The notes under the pieces were generated by a model. That model worked only from the letters and a program-made list of their open reading frames with translations. It made no database searches and was not told where the DNA came from. Position numbers and translations under genes: made by a program. A stretch of DNA of 64,000 bases from Parapristionchus giblindavisi (taxonomy: Eukaryota > Nematoda > Chromadorea > Rhabditida > Diplogasteridae), in the NCBI GenBank assembly GCA_943737045.1, contig CALSFV010000030.1:651501-715500 (forward strand), written 5' to 3'. Positions 21,601 to 35,317 of the stretch are shown here, in pieces; positions within the stretch are counted from its first letter, which is position 1, and each line of letters starts with the position of its first letter.

Positions 21601-23119
21601 CAATTTTGTTAATTCGGCTGGAGTGGCCGTTGTTCAACATGGGAACGTGCAAAATACTCAGAATTTTTTGCTCTTTCGTTTGGTATATAACACGCTGGGT
21701 TTCGCAGAAAATTTTTCATGTCAGGTATTGTTTTGGTCTTATCAGAGTGAAAGCTACTTTTGTACTTATTGCATTGTGGAATCAACACAAGATTACAGTT
21801 TGACATGAACTGAAGTGTAGATTATTCAGAATTTTTTGCTCTTTTACGTGGTATATGCTACGATAAGTTTCGATAAAACATTGACGTGTCACGAATTCTT
21901 TAATGCCAGAAATGCATTATTCAATTTTGTTAATTCGGCTGGAGTGGCCGTTGTTCAACATGGGAACGTGCAAAATACTCAGAATTTTTTGCTCTTTCGT
22001 TTGGTATATAACACGCTGGGTTTCGCAGAAAATTTTTCATGTCAGGTATTGTTTTGGTCTTATCAGAGTGAAAGCTACTTTTGTACTTATTGCATTGTGG
22101 AATCAACACAAGATTACAGTTTGACATGAACTGAAGTGTAGATTATTCAGAATTTTTTGCTCTTTTACGTGGTATATGCTACGATAAGTTTCGATAAAAC
22201 ATTGACGTGTCACGAATTCTTTAATGCCAGAAATGCATTATTCAATTTTGTTAATTCGGCTGGAGTGGCCGTTGTTCAACATGGGAACGTGCAAAATACT
22301 CAGAATTTTTTGCTCTTTCGTTTGGTATATAACACGCTGGGTTTCGCAGAAAATTTTTCATGTCAGGTATTGTTTTGGTCTTATCAGAGTGAAAGCTACT
22401 TTTGTACTTATTGCATTGTGGAATCAACACAAGATTACAGTTTGACATGAACTGAAGTGTAGATTATTCAGAATTTTTTGCTCTTTTACGTGGTATATGC
22501 TACGATAAGTTTCGATAAAACATTGACGTGTCACGAATTCTTTAATGCCAGAAATGCATTATTCAATTTTGTTAATTCGGCTGGAGTGGCCGTTGTTCAA
22601 CATGGGAACGTGCAAAATACTCAGAATTTTTTGCTCTTTCGTTTGGTATATAACACGCTGGGTTTCGCAGAAAATTTTTCATGTCAGGTATTGTTTTGGT
22701 CTTATCAGAGTGAAAGCTACTTTTGTACTTATTGCATTGTGGAATCAACACAAGATTACAGTTTGACATGAACTGAAGTGTAGATTATTCAGAATTTTTT
22801 GCTCTTTTACGTGGTATATGCTACGATAAGTTTCGATAAAACATTGACGTGTCACGAATTCTTTAATGCCAGAAATGCATTATTCAATTTTGTTAATTCG
22901 GCTGGAGTGGCCGTTGTTCAACATGGGAACGTGCAAAATACTCAGAATTTTTTGCTCTTTCGTTTGGTATATAACACGCTGGGTTTCGCAGAAAATTTTT
23001 CATGTCAGGTATTGTTTTGGTCTTATCAGAGTGAAAGCTACTTTTGTACTTATTGCATTGTGGAATCAACACAAGATTACAGTTTGACATGAACTGAAGT
23101 GTAGATTATTCAGAATTTT

Positions 23120-26008
23120 TTGCTCTTTCACGTGGTATATGCTACGATAAGTTTCGATAAAACATGGACGTGTCACGAATTCTTTAATGCCAGAAATGCA
23201 TTATTCAATTTTGTTAATTCGGCTGGAGTGGCCGTTGTTCAACATGGGAACGTGCAAAATACTCAGAATTTTTTGCTCTTTCGTTTGGTATATAACACGC
23301 TGGGTTTCGCAGAAAATTTTTCATGTCAGGTATTGTTTTGGTCTTATCAGAGTGAAAGCTACTTTTGTACTTATTGCATTGTGGAATCAACACAAGATTA
23401 CAGTTTGACATGAACTGAAGTGTAGATTATTCAGAATTTTTTGCTCTTTTACGTGGTATATGCTACGATAAGTTTCGATAAAACATTGACGTGTCACGAA
23501 TTCTTTAATGCCAGAAATGCATTATTCAATTTTGTTAATTCGGCTGGAGTGGCCGTTGTTCAACATGGGAACGTGCAAAATACTCAGAATTTTTTGCTCT
23601 TTCGTTTGGTATATAACACGCTGGGTTTCGCAGAAAATTTTTCATGTCAGGTATTGTTTTGGTCTTATCAGAGTGAAAGCTACTTTTGTACTTATTGCAT
23701 TGTGGAATCAACACAAGATTACAGTTTGACATGAACTGAAGTGTAGATTATTCAGAATTTTTTGCTCTTTTACGTGGTATATGCTACGATAAGTGTCGAT
23801 AAAACATTGACGTGTCACGAATTCTTTAATGCCAGAAATGCATTATTCAATTTTGTTAATTCGGCTGGAGTGGCCGTTGTTCAACATGGGAACGTGCAAA
23901 ATACTCAGAATTTTTTGCTCTTTCGTTTGGTATATAACACGCTGGGTTTCGCAGAAAATTTTTCATGTCAGGTATTGTTTTGGTCTTATCAGAGTGAAAG
24001 CTACTTTTGTACTTATTGCATTGTGGAATCAACACAAGATTACAGTTTGACATGAACTGAAGTGTAGATTATTCAGAATTTTTTGCTCTTTTACGTGGTA
24101 TATGCTACGATAAGTTTCGATAAAACATTGACGTGCCACGAATTCTTTAATGCCAGAAATGCATTATTCAATTTTGTTAATTCGGCTGGAGTGGCCGTTG
24201 TTCAACATGGGAACGTGCAAAATACTCAGAATTTTTTGCTCTTTCGTTTGGTATATAACACGCTGGGTTTCGCAGAAAATTTTTCATGTCAGGTATTGTT
24301 TTGGTCTTATCAGAGTGAAAGCTACTTTTGTACTTATTGCATTGTGGAATCAACACAAGATTACTGTTTGACATGAACTGAAGTGTAGATTATTCAGAAT
24401 TTTTTGCTCTTTCACGTGGTATATGCTACGATAAGTTTCGATAAAACATTGACGTGTCACGAATTCTTTAATGCCAGAAATGCATTATTCAATTTTGTTA
24501 ATTCGGCTGGAGTGGCCGTTGTTCAACATGGGAACGTGCAAAATACTCAGAATTTTTTGCTCTTTCGTTTGGTATATAACACGCTGGGTTTCGCAGAAAA
24601 TTTTTCATGTCAGGTATTGTTTTGGTCTTATCAGAGTGAAAGCTACTTTTGTACTTATTGCATTGTGGAATCAACACAAGATTACAGTTTGACATGAACT
24701 GAAGTGTAGATTATTCAGAATTTTTTGCTCTTTTACGTGGTATATGCTACGATAAGTTTCGATAAAACATTGACGTGCCACGAATTCTTTAATGCCAGAA
24801 ATGCATTATTCAATTTTGTTAATTCGGCTGGAGTGGCCGTTGTTCAACATGGGAACGTGCAAAATACTCAGAATTTTTTGCTCTTTCGTTTGGTATATAA
24901 CACGCTGGGTTTCGCAGAAAATTTTTCATGTCAGGTATTGTTTTGGTCTTATCAGAGTGAAAGCTACTTTTGTACTTATTGCATTGTGGAATCAACACAA
25001 GATTACTGTTTGACATGAACTGAAGTGTAGATTATTCAGAATTTTTTGCTCTTTCACGTGGTATATGCTACGATAAGTTTCGATAAAACATTGACGTGTC
25101 ACGAATTCTTTAATGCCAGAAATGCATTATTCAATTTTGTTAATTCGGCTGGAGTGGCCGTTGTTCAACATGGGAACGTGCAAAATACTCAGAATTTTTT
25201 GCTCTTTCGTTTGGTATATAACACGCTGGGTTTCGCAGAAAATTTTTCATGTCAGGTATTGTTTTGGTCTTATCAGAGTGAAAGCTACTTTTGTACTTAT
25301 TGCATTGTGGAATCAACACAAGATTACAGTTTGACATGAACTGAAGTGTAGATAATTCAGAATTTTTTGCTCTTTTACGTGGTATATGCTACGATAAGTT
25401 TCGATAAAACATTGACGTGTCACGAATTCTTTAATGCCAGAAATGCATTATTCAATTTTGTTAATTCGGCTGGAGTGGCCGTTGTTCAACATGGGAACGT
25501 GCAAAATACTCAGAATTTTTTGCTCTTTCGTTTGGTATATAACACGCTGGGTTTCGCAGAAAATTTTTCATGTCAGGTATTGTTTTGGTCTTATCAGAGT
25601 GAAAGCTACTTTTGTACTTATTGCATTGTGGAATCAACACAAGATTACAGTTTGACATGAACTGAAGTGTAGATTATTCAGAATTTTTTGCTCTTTTACG
25701 TGGTATATGCTACGATAAGTTTCGATAAAACATTGACGTGTCACGAATTCTTTAATGCCAGAAATGCATTATTCAATTTTGTTAATTCGGCTGGAGTGGC
25801 CGTTGTTCAACATGGGAACGTGCAAAATACTCAGAATTTTTTGCTCTTTCGTTTGGTATATAACACGCTGGGTTTCGCAGAAAATTTTTCATGTCAGGTA
25901 TTGTTTTGGTCTTATCAGAGTGAAAGCTACTTTTGTACTTATTGCACTGTGGAATCAACACAAGATTACAGTTTGACATGAACTGAAGTGTAGATTATTC
26001 AGAATTTT
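23120..26008 (+). repeat. Higher-order block 2 of satellite 3 (9 units)
   Basis: Same variant series as the block starting at 15737, 23 units (7383 bp) downstream. The order is ACATGGACGTG (23120), plain, AAGTGTCGAT (23762), TGCCACG/TTACTGTTTG (24083), TTTCACGTGG, TGCCACG/TTACTGTTTG (24725), TTTCACGTGG with GATAATTCAG (25046), plain, then a TTGCACTGTGG unit (25688). Further downstream come units with TGGTATTATC (26972) and TATATATCACG (27614). Confidence 0.85.
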
Positions 26009-29000
26009 TTGCTCTTTTACGTGGTATATGCTACGATAAGTTTCGATAAAACATTGACGTGTCACGAATTCTTTAATGCCAGAAATGCATTATTCAATTT
26101 TGTTAATTCGGCTGGAGTGGCCGTTGTTCAACATGGGAACGTGCAAAATACTCAGAATTTTTTGCTCTTTCGTTTGGTATATAACACGCTGGGTTTCGCA
26201 GAAAATTTTTCATGTCAGGTATTGTTTTGGTCTTATCAGAGTGAAAGCTACTTTTGTACTTATTGCATTGTGGAATCAACACAAGATTACAGTTTGACAT
26301 GAACTGAAGTGTAGATTATTCAGAATTTTTTGCTCTTTTACGTGGTATATGCTACGATAAGTTTCGATAAAACATTGACGTGTCACGAATTCTTTAATGC
26401 CAGAAATGCATTATTCAATTTTGTTAATTCGGCTGGAGTGGCCGTTGTTCAACATGGGAACGTGCAAAATACTCAGAATTTTTTGCTCTTTCGTTTGGTA
26501 TATAACACGCTGGGTTTCGCAGAAAATTTTTCATGTCAGGTATTGTTTTGGTCTTATCAGAGTGAAAGCTACTTTTGTACTTATTGCACTGTGGAATCAA
26601 CACAAGATTACAGTTTGACATGAACTGAAGTGTAGATTATTCAGAATTTTTTGCTCTTTTACGTGGTATATGCTACGATAAGTTTCGATAAAACATTGAC
26701 GTGTCACGAATTCTTTAATGCCAGAAATGCATTATTCAATTTTGTTAATTCGGCTGGAGTGGCCGTTGTTCAACATGGGAACGTGCAAAATACTCAGAAT
26801 TTTTTGCTCTTTCGTTTGGTATATAACACGCTGGGTTTCGCAGAAAATTTTTCATGTCAGGTATTGTTTTGGTCTTATCAGAGTGAAAGCTACTTTTGTA
26901 CTTATTGCATTGTGGAATCAACACAAGATTACAGTTTGACATGAACTGAAGTGTAGATTATTCAGAATTTTTTGCTCTTTTACGTGGTATATGCTACGAT
27001 AAGTTTCGATAAAACATTGACGTGTCACGAATTCTTTAATGCCAGAAATGCATTATTCAATTTTGTTAATTCGGCTGGAGTGGCCGTTGTTCAACATGGG
27101 AACGTGCAAAATACTCAGAATTTTTTGCTCTTTCGTTTGGTATATAACACGCTGGGTTTCGCAGAAAATTTTTCATGTCAGGTATTGTTTTGGTATTATC
27201 AGAGTGAAAGCTACTTTTGTACTTATTGCATTGTGGAATCAACACAAGATTACAGTTTGACATGAACTGAAGTGTAGATTATTCAGAATTTTTTGCTCTT
27301 TTACGTGGTATATGCTACGATAAGTTTCGATAAAACATTGACGTGTCACGAATTCTTTAATGCCAGAAATGCATTATTCAATTTTGTTAATTCGGCTGGA
27401 GTGGCCGTTGTTCAACATGGGAACGTGCAAAATACTCAGAATTTTTTGCTCTTTCGTTTGGTATATAACACGCTGGGTTTCGCAGAAAATTTTTCATGTC
27501 AGGTATTGTTTTGGTCTTATCAGAGTGAAAGCTACTTTTGTACTTATTGCATTGTGGAATCAACACAAGATTACAGTTTGACATGAACTGAAGTGTAGAT
27601 TATTCAGAATTTTTTGCTCTTTTACGTGGTATATGCTACGATAAGTTTCGATAAAACATTGACGTGTCACGAATTCTTTAATGCCAGAAATGCATTATTC
27701 AATTTTGTTAATTCGGCTGGAGTGGCCGTTGTTCAACATGGGAACGTGCAAAATACTCAGAATTTTTTGCTCTTTCGTTTGGTATATATCACGCTGGGTT
27801 TCGCAGAAAATTTTTCATGTCAGGTATTGTTTTGGTCTTATCAGAGTGAAAGCTACTTTTGTACTTATTGCATTGTGGAATCAACACAAGATTACAGTTT
27901 GACATGAACTGAAGTGTAGATTATTCAGAATTTTTTGCTCTTTTACGTGGTATATGCTACGATAAGTTTCGATAAAACATTGACGTGTCACGAATTCTTT
28001 AATGCCAGAAATGCATTATTCAATTTTGTTAATTCGGCTGGAGTGGCCGTTGTTCAACATGGGAACGTGCAAAATACTCAGAATTTTTTGCTCTTTCGTT
28101 TGGTATATAACACGCTGGGTTTCGCAGAAAATTTTTCATGTCAGGTATTGTTTTGGTCTTATCAGAGTGAAAGCTACTTTTGTACTTATTGCACTGTGGA
28201 ATCAACACAAGATTACAGTTTGACATGAACTGAAGTGTAGATTATTCAGAATTTTTTGCTCTTTTACGTGGTATATGCTACGATAAGTTTCGATAAAACA
28301 TTGACGTGTCACGAATTCTTTAATGCCAGAAATGCATTATTCAATTTTGTTAATTCGGCTGGAGTGGCCGTTGTTCAACATGGGAACGTGCAAAATACTC
28401 AGAATTTTTTGCTCTTTCGTTTGGTATATAACACGCTGGGTTTCGCAGAAAATTTTTCATGTCAGGTATTGTTTTGGTCTTATCAGAGTGAAAGCTACTT
28501 TTGTACTTATTGCATTGTGGAATCAACACAAGATTACAGTTTGACATGAACTGAAGTGTAGATTATTCAGAATTTTTTGCTCTTTTACGTGGTATATGCT
28601 ACGATAAGTTTCGATAAAACATTGACGTGTCACGAATTCTTTAATGCCAGAAATGCATTATTCAATTTTGTTAATTCGGCTGGAGTGGCCGTTGTTCAAC
28701 ATGGGAACGTGCAAAATACTCAGAATTTTTTGCTCTTTCGTTTGGTATATAACACGCTGGGTTTCGCAGAAAATTTTTCATGTCAGGTATTGTTTTGGTC
28801 TTATCAGAGTGAAAGCTACTTTTGTACTTATTGCATTGTGGAATCAACACAAGATTACAGTTTGACATGAACTGAAGTGTAGATTATTCAGAATTTTTTG
28901 CTCTTTTACGTGGTATATGCTACGATAAGTTTCGATAAAACATTGACGTGTCACGAATTCTTTAATGCCAGAAATGCATTATTCAATTTTGTTAATTCGG

Positions 29001-32000
29001 CTGGAGTGGCCGTTGTTCAACATGGGAACGTGCAAAATACTCAGAATTTTTTGCTCTTTCGTTTGGTATATAACACGCTGGGTTTCGCAGAAAATTTTTC
29101 ATGTCAGGTATTGTTTTGGTCTTATCAGAGTGAAAGCTACTTTTGTACTTATTGCATTGTGGAATCAACACAAGATTACTGTTTGACATGAACTGAAGTG
29201 TAGATTATTCAGAATTTTTTGCTCTTTCACGTGGTATATGCTACGATAAGTTTCGATAAAACATTGACGTGTCACGAATTCTTTAATGCCAGAAATGCAT
29301 TATTCAATTTTGTTAATTCGGCTGGAGTGGCCGTTGTTCAACATGGGAACGTGCAAAATACTCAGAATTTTTTGCTCTTTCGTTTGGTATATAACACGCT
29401 GGGTTTCGCAGAAAATTTTTCATGTCAGGTATTGTTTTGGTCTTATCAGAGTGAAAGCTACTTTTGTACTTATTGCATTGTGGAATCAACACAAGATTAC
29501 AGTTTGACATGAACTGAAGTGTAGATTATTCAGAATTTTTTGCTCTTTTACGTGGTATATGCTACGATAAGTTTCGATAAAACATTGACGTGCCACGAAT
29601 TCTTTAATGCCAGAAATGCATTATTCAATTTTGTTAATTCGGCTGGAGTGGCCGTTGTTCAACATGGGAACGTGCAAAATACTCAGAATTTTTTGCTCTT
29701 TCGTTTGGTATATAACACGCTGGGTTTCGCAGAAAATTTTTCATGTCAGGTATTGTTTTGGTCTTATCAGAGTGAAAGCTACTTTTGTACTTATTGCATT
29801 GTGGAATCAACACAAGATTACTGTTTGACATGAACTGAAGTGTAGATTATTCAGAATTTTTTGCTCTTTCACGTGGTATATGCTACGATAAGTTTCGATA
29901 AAACATTGACGTGTCACGAATTCTTTAATGCCAGAAATGCATTATTCAATTTTGTTAATTCGGCTGGAGTGGCCGTTGTTCAACATGGGAACGTGCAAAA
30001 TACTCAGAATTTTTTGCTCTTTCGTTTGGTATATAACACGCTGGGTTTCGCAGAAAATTTTTCATGTCAGGTATTGTTTTGGTCTTATCAGAGTGAAAGC
30101 TACTTTTGTACTTATTGCATTGTGGAATCAACACAAGATTACTGTTTGACATGAACTGAAGTGTAGATTATTCAGAATTTTTTGCTCTTTCACGTGGTAT
30201 ATGCTACGATAAGTTTCGATAAAACATTGACGTGTCACGAATTCTTTAATGCCAGAAATGCATTATTCAATTTTGTTAATTCGGCTGGAGTGGCCGTTGT
30301 TCAACATGGGAACGTGCAAAATACTCAGAATTTTTTGCTCTTTCGTTTGGTATATAACACGCTGGGTTTCGCAGAAAATTTTTCATGTCAGGTATTGTTT
30401 TGGTCTTATCAGAGTGAAAGCTACTTTTGTACTTATTGCATTGTGGAATCAACACAAGATTACTGTTTGACATGAACTGAAGTGTAGATTATTCAGAATT
30501 TTTTGCTCTTTCACGTGGTATATGCTACGATAAGTTTCGATAAAACATTGACGTGTCACGAATTCTTTAATGCCAGAAATGCATTATTCAATTTTGTTAA
30601 TTCGGCTGGAGTGGCCGTTGTTCAACATGGGAACGTGCAAAATACTCAGAATTTTTTGCTCTTTCGTTTGGTATATAACACGCTGGGTTTCGCAGAAAAT
30701 TTTTCATGTCAGGTATTGTTTTGGTCTTATCAGAGTGAAAGCTACTTTTGTACTTATTGCATTGTGGAATCAACACAAGATTACAGTTTGACATGAACTG
30801 AAGTGTAGATTATTCAGAATTTTTTGCTCTTTTACGTGGTATATGCTACGATAAGTTTCGATAAAACATTGACGTGCCACGAATTCTTTAATGCCAGAAA
30901 TGCATTATTCAATTTTGTTAATTCGGCTGGAGTGGCCGTTGTTCAACATGGGAACGTGCAAAATACTCAGAATTTTTTGCTCTTTCGTTTGGTATATAAC
31001 ACGCTGGGTTTCGCAGAAAATTTTTCATGTCAGGTATTGTTTTGGTCTTATCAGAGTGAAAGCTACTTTTGTACTTATTGCATTGTGGAATCAACACAAG
31101 ATTACTGTTTGACATGAACTGAAGTGTAGATTATTCAGAATTTTTTGCTCTTTCACGTGGTATATGCTACGATAAGTTTCGATAAAACATTGACGTGTCA
31201 CGAATTCTTTAATGCCAGAAATGCATTATTCAATTTTGTTAATTCGGCTGGAGTGGCCGTTGTTCAACATGGGAACGTGCAAAATACTCAGAATTTTTTG
31301 CTCTTTCGTTTGGTATATAACACGCTGGGTTTCGCAGAAAATTTTTCATGTCAGGTATTGTTTTGGTCTTATCAGAGTGAAAGCTACTTTTGTACTTATT
31401 GCATTGTGGAATCAACACAAGATTACTGTTTGACATGAACTGAAGTGTAGATTATTCAGAATTTTTTGCTCTTTCACGTGGTATATGCTACGATAAGTTT
31501 CGATAAAACATTGACGTGTCACGAATTCTTTAATGCCAGAAATGCATTATTCAATTTTGTTAATTCGGCTGGAGTGGCCGTTGTTCAACATGGGAACGTG
31601 CAAAATACTCAGAATTTTTTGCTCTTTCGTTTGGTATATAACACGCTGGGTTTCGCAGAAAATTTTTCATGTCAGGTATTGTTTTGGTCTTATCAGAGTG
31701 AAAGCTACTTTTGTACTTATTGCATTGTGGAATCAACACAAGATTACAGTTTGACATGAACTGAAGTGTAGATTATTCAGAATTTTTTGCTCTTTTACGT
31801 GGTATATGCTACGATAAGTTTCGATAAAACATTGACGTGTCACGAATTCTTTAATGCCAGAAATGCATTATTCAATTTTGTTAATTCGGCTGGAGTGGCC
31901 GTTGTTCAACATGGGAACGTGCAAAATACTCAGAATTTTTTGCTCTTTCGTTTGGTATATAACACGCTGGGTTTCGCAGAAAATTTTTCATGTCAGGTAT

Positions 32001-32428
32001 TGTTTTGGTCTTATCAGAGTGAAAGCTACTTTTGTACTTATTGCATTGTGGAATCAACACAAGATTACAGTTTGACATGAACTGAAGTGTAGATTATTCA
32101 GAATTTTTTGCTCTTTTACGTGGTATATGCTACGATAAGTTTCGATAAAACATTGACGTGTCACGAATTCTTTAATGCCAGAAATGCATTATTCAATTTT
32201 GTTAATTCGGCTGGAGTGGCCGTTGTTCAACATGGGAACGTGCAAAATACTCAGAATTTTTTGCTCTTTCGTTTGGTATATAACACGCTGGGTTTCGCAG
32301 AAAATTTTTCATGTCAGGTATTGTTTTGGTCTTATCAGAGTGAAAGCTACTTTTGTACTTATTGCATTGTGGAATCAACACAAGATTACAGTTTGACATG
32401 AACTGAAGTGTAGATTATTCAGAATTTT

Positions 32429-35317
32429 TTGCTCTTTCACGTGGTATATGCTACGATAAGTTTCGATAAAACATGGACGTGTCACGAATTCTTTAATGCC
32501 AGAAATGCATTATTCAATTTTGTTAATTCGGCTGGAGTGGCCGTTGTTCAACATGGGAACGTGCAAAATACTCAGAATTTTTTGCTCTTTCGTTTGGTAT
32601 ATAACACGCTGGGTTTCGCAGAAAATTTTTCATGTCAGGTATTGTTTTGGTCTTATCAGAGTGAAAGCTACTTTTGTACTTATTGCATTGTGGAATCAAC
32701 ACAAGATTACAGTTTGACATGAACTGAAGTGTAGATTATTCAGAATTTTTTGCTCTTTTACGTGGTATATGCTACGATAAGTTTCGATAAAACATTGACG
32801 TGTCACGAATTCTTTAATGCCAGAAATGCATTATTCAATTTTGTTAATTCGGCTGGAGTGGCCGTTGTTCAACATGGGAACGTGCAAAATACTCAGAATT
32901 TTTTGCTCTTTCGTTTGGTATATAACACGCTGGGTTTCGCAGAAAATTTTTCATGTCAGGTATTGTTTTGGTCTTATCAGAGTGAAAGCTACTTTTGTAC
33001 TTATTGCATTGTGGAATCAACACAAGATTACAGTTTGACATGAACTGAAGTGTAGATTATTCAGAATTTTTTGCTCTTTTACGTGGTATATGCTACGATA
33101 AGTGTCGATAAAACATTGACGTGTCACGAATTCTTTAATGCCAGAAATGCATTATTCAATTTTGTTAATTCGGCTGGAGTGGCCGTTGTTCAACATGGGA
33201 ACGTGCAAAATACTCAGAATTTTTTGCTCTTTCGTTTGGTATATAACACGCTGGGTTTCGCAGAAAATTTTTCATGTCAGGTATTGTTTTGGTCTTATCA
33301 GAGTGAAAGCTACTTTTGTACTTATTGCATTGTGGAATCAACACAAGATTACAGTTTGACATGAACTGAAGTGTAGATTATTCAGAATTTTTTGCTCTTT
33401 TACGTGGTATATGCTACGATAAGTTTCGATAAAACATTGACGTGCCACGAATTCTTTAATGCCAGAAATGCATTATTCAATTTTGTTAATTCGGCTGGAG
33501 TGGCCGTTGTTCAACATGGGAACGTGCAAAATACTCAGAATTTTTTGCTCTTTCGTTTGGTATATAACACGCTGGGTTTCGCAGAAAATTTTTCATGTCA
33601 GGTATTGTTTTGGTCTTATCAGAGTGAAAGCTACTTTTGTACTTATTGCATTGTGGAATCAACACAAGATTACTGTTTGACATGAACTGAAGTGTAGATT
33701 ATTCAGAATTTTTTGCTCTTTCACGTGGTATATGCTACGATAAGTTTCGATAAAACATTGACGTGTCACGAATTCTTTAATGCCAGAAATGCATTATTCA
33801 ATTTTGTTAATTCGGCTGGAGTGGCCGTTGTTCAACATGGGAACGTGCAAAATACTCAGAATTTTTTGCTCTTTCGTTTGGTATATAACACGCTGGGTTT
33901 CGCAGAAAATTTTTCATGTCAGGTATTGTTTTGGTCTTATCAGAGTGAAAGCTACTTTTGTACTTATTGCATTGTGGAATCAACACAAGATTACAGTTTG
34001 ACATGAACTGAAGTGTAGATTATTCAGAATTTTTTGCTCTTTTACGTGGTATATGCTACGATAAGTTTCGATAAAACATTGACGTGCCACGAATTCTTTA
34101 ATGCCAGAAATGCATTATTCAATTTTGTTAATTCGGCTGGAGTGGCCGTTGTTCAACATGGGAACGTGCAAAATACTCAGAATTTTTTGCTCTTTCGTTT
34201 GGTATATAACACGCTGGGTTTCGCAGAAAATTTTTCATGTCAGGTATTGTTTTGGTCTTATCAGAGTGAAAGCTACTTTTGTACTTATTGCATTGTGGAA
34301 TCAACACAAGATTACTGTTTGACATGAACTGAAGTGTAGATTATTCAGAATTTTTTGCTCTTTCACGTGGTATATGCTACGATAAGTTTCGATAAAACAT
34401 TGACGTGTCACGAATTCTTTAATGCCAGAAATGCATTATTCAATTTTGTTAATTCGGCTGGAGTGGCCGTTGTTCAACATGGGAACGTGCAAAATACTCA
34501 GAATTTTTTGCTCTTTCGTTTGGTATATAACACGCTGGGTTTCGCAGAAAATTTTTCATGTCAGGTATTGTTTTGGTCTTATCAGAGTGAAAGCTACTTT
34601 TGTACTTATTGCATTGTGGAATCAACACAAGATTACAGTTTGACATGAACTGAAGTGTAGATAATTCAGAATTTTTTGCTCTTTTACGTGGTATATGCTA
34701 CGATAAGTTTCGATAAAACATTGACGTGTCACGAATTCTTTAATGCCAGAAATGCATTATTCAATTTTGTTAATTCGGCTGGAGTGGCCGTTGTTCAACA
34801 TGGGAACGTGCAAAATACTCAGAATTTTTTGCTCTTTCGTTTGGTATATAACACGCTGGGTTTCGCAGAAAATTTTTCATGTCAGGTATTGTTTTGGTCT
34901 TATCAGAGTGAAAGCTACTTTTGTACTTATTGCATTGTGGAATCAACACAAGATTACAGTTTGACATGAACTGAAGTGTAGATTATTCAGAATTTTTTGC
35001 TCTTTTACGTGGTATATGCTACGATAAGTTTCGATAAAACATTGACGTGTCACGAATTCTTTAATGCCAGAAATGCATTATTCAATTTTGTTAATTCGGC
35101 TGGAGTGGCCGTTGTTCAACATGGGAACGTGCAAAATACTCAGAATTTTTTGCTCTTTCGTTTGGTATATAACACGCTGGGTTTCGCAGAAAATTTTTCA
35201 TGTCAGGTATTGTTTTGGTCTTATCAGAGTGAAAGCTACTTTTGTACTTATTGCACTGTGGAATCAACACAAGATTACAGTTTGACATGAACTGAAGTGT
35301 AGATTATTCAGAATTTT
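32429..35317 (+). repeat. Higher-order block 3 of satellite 3 (9 units)
   Basis: Exact repetition of the nine-unit variant order of block 2, 29 units (9309 bp) downstream. It also continues into TGGTATTATC (35639) and TATATATCACG (36281, 36923) units. Block 2 has two more units before TGGTATTATC (a second TTGCACTGTGG unit plus a plain one), so the blocks differ by small unit gains or losses. Confidence 0.85.
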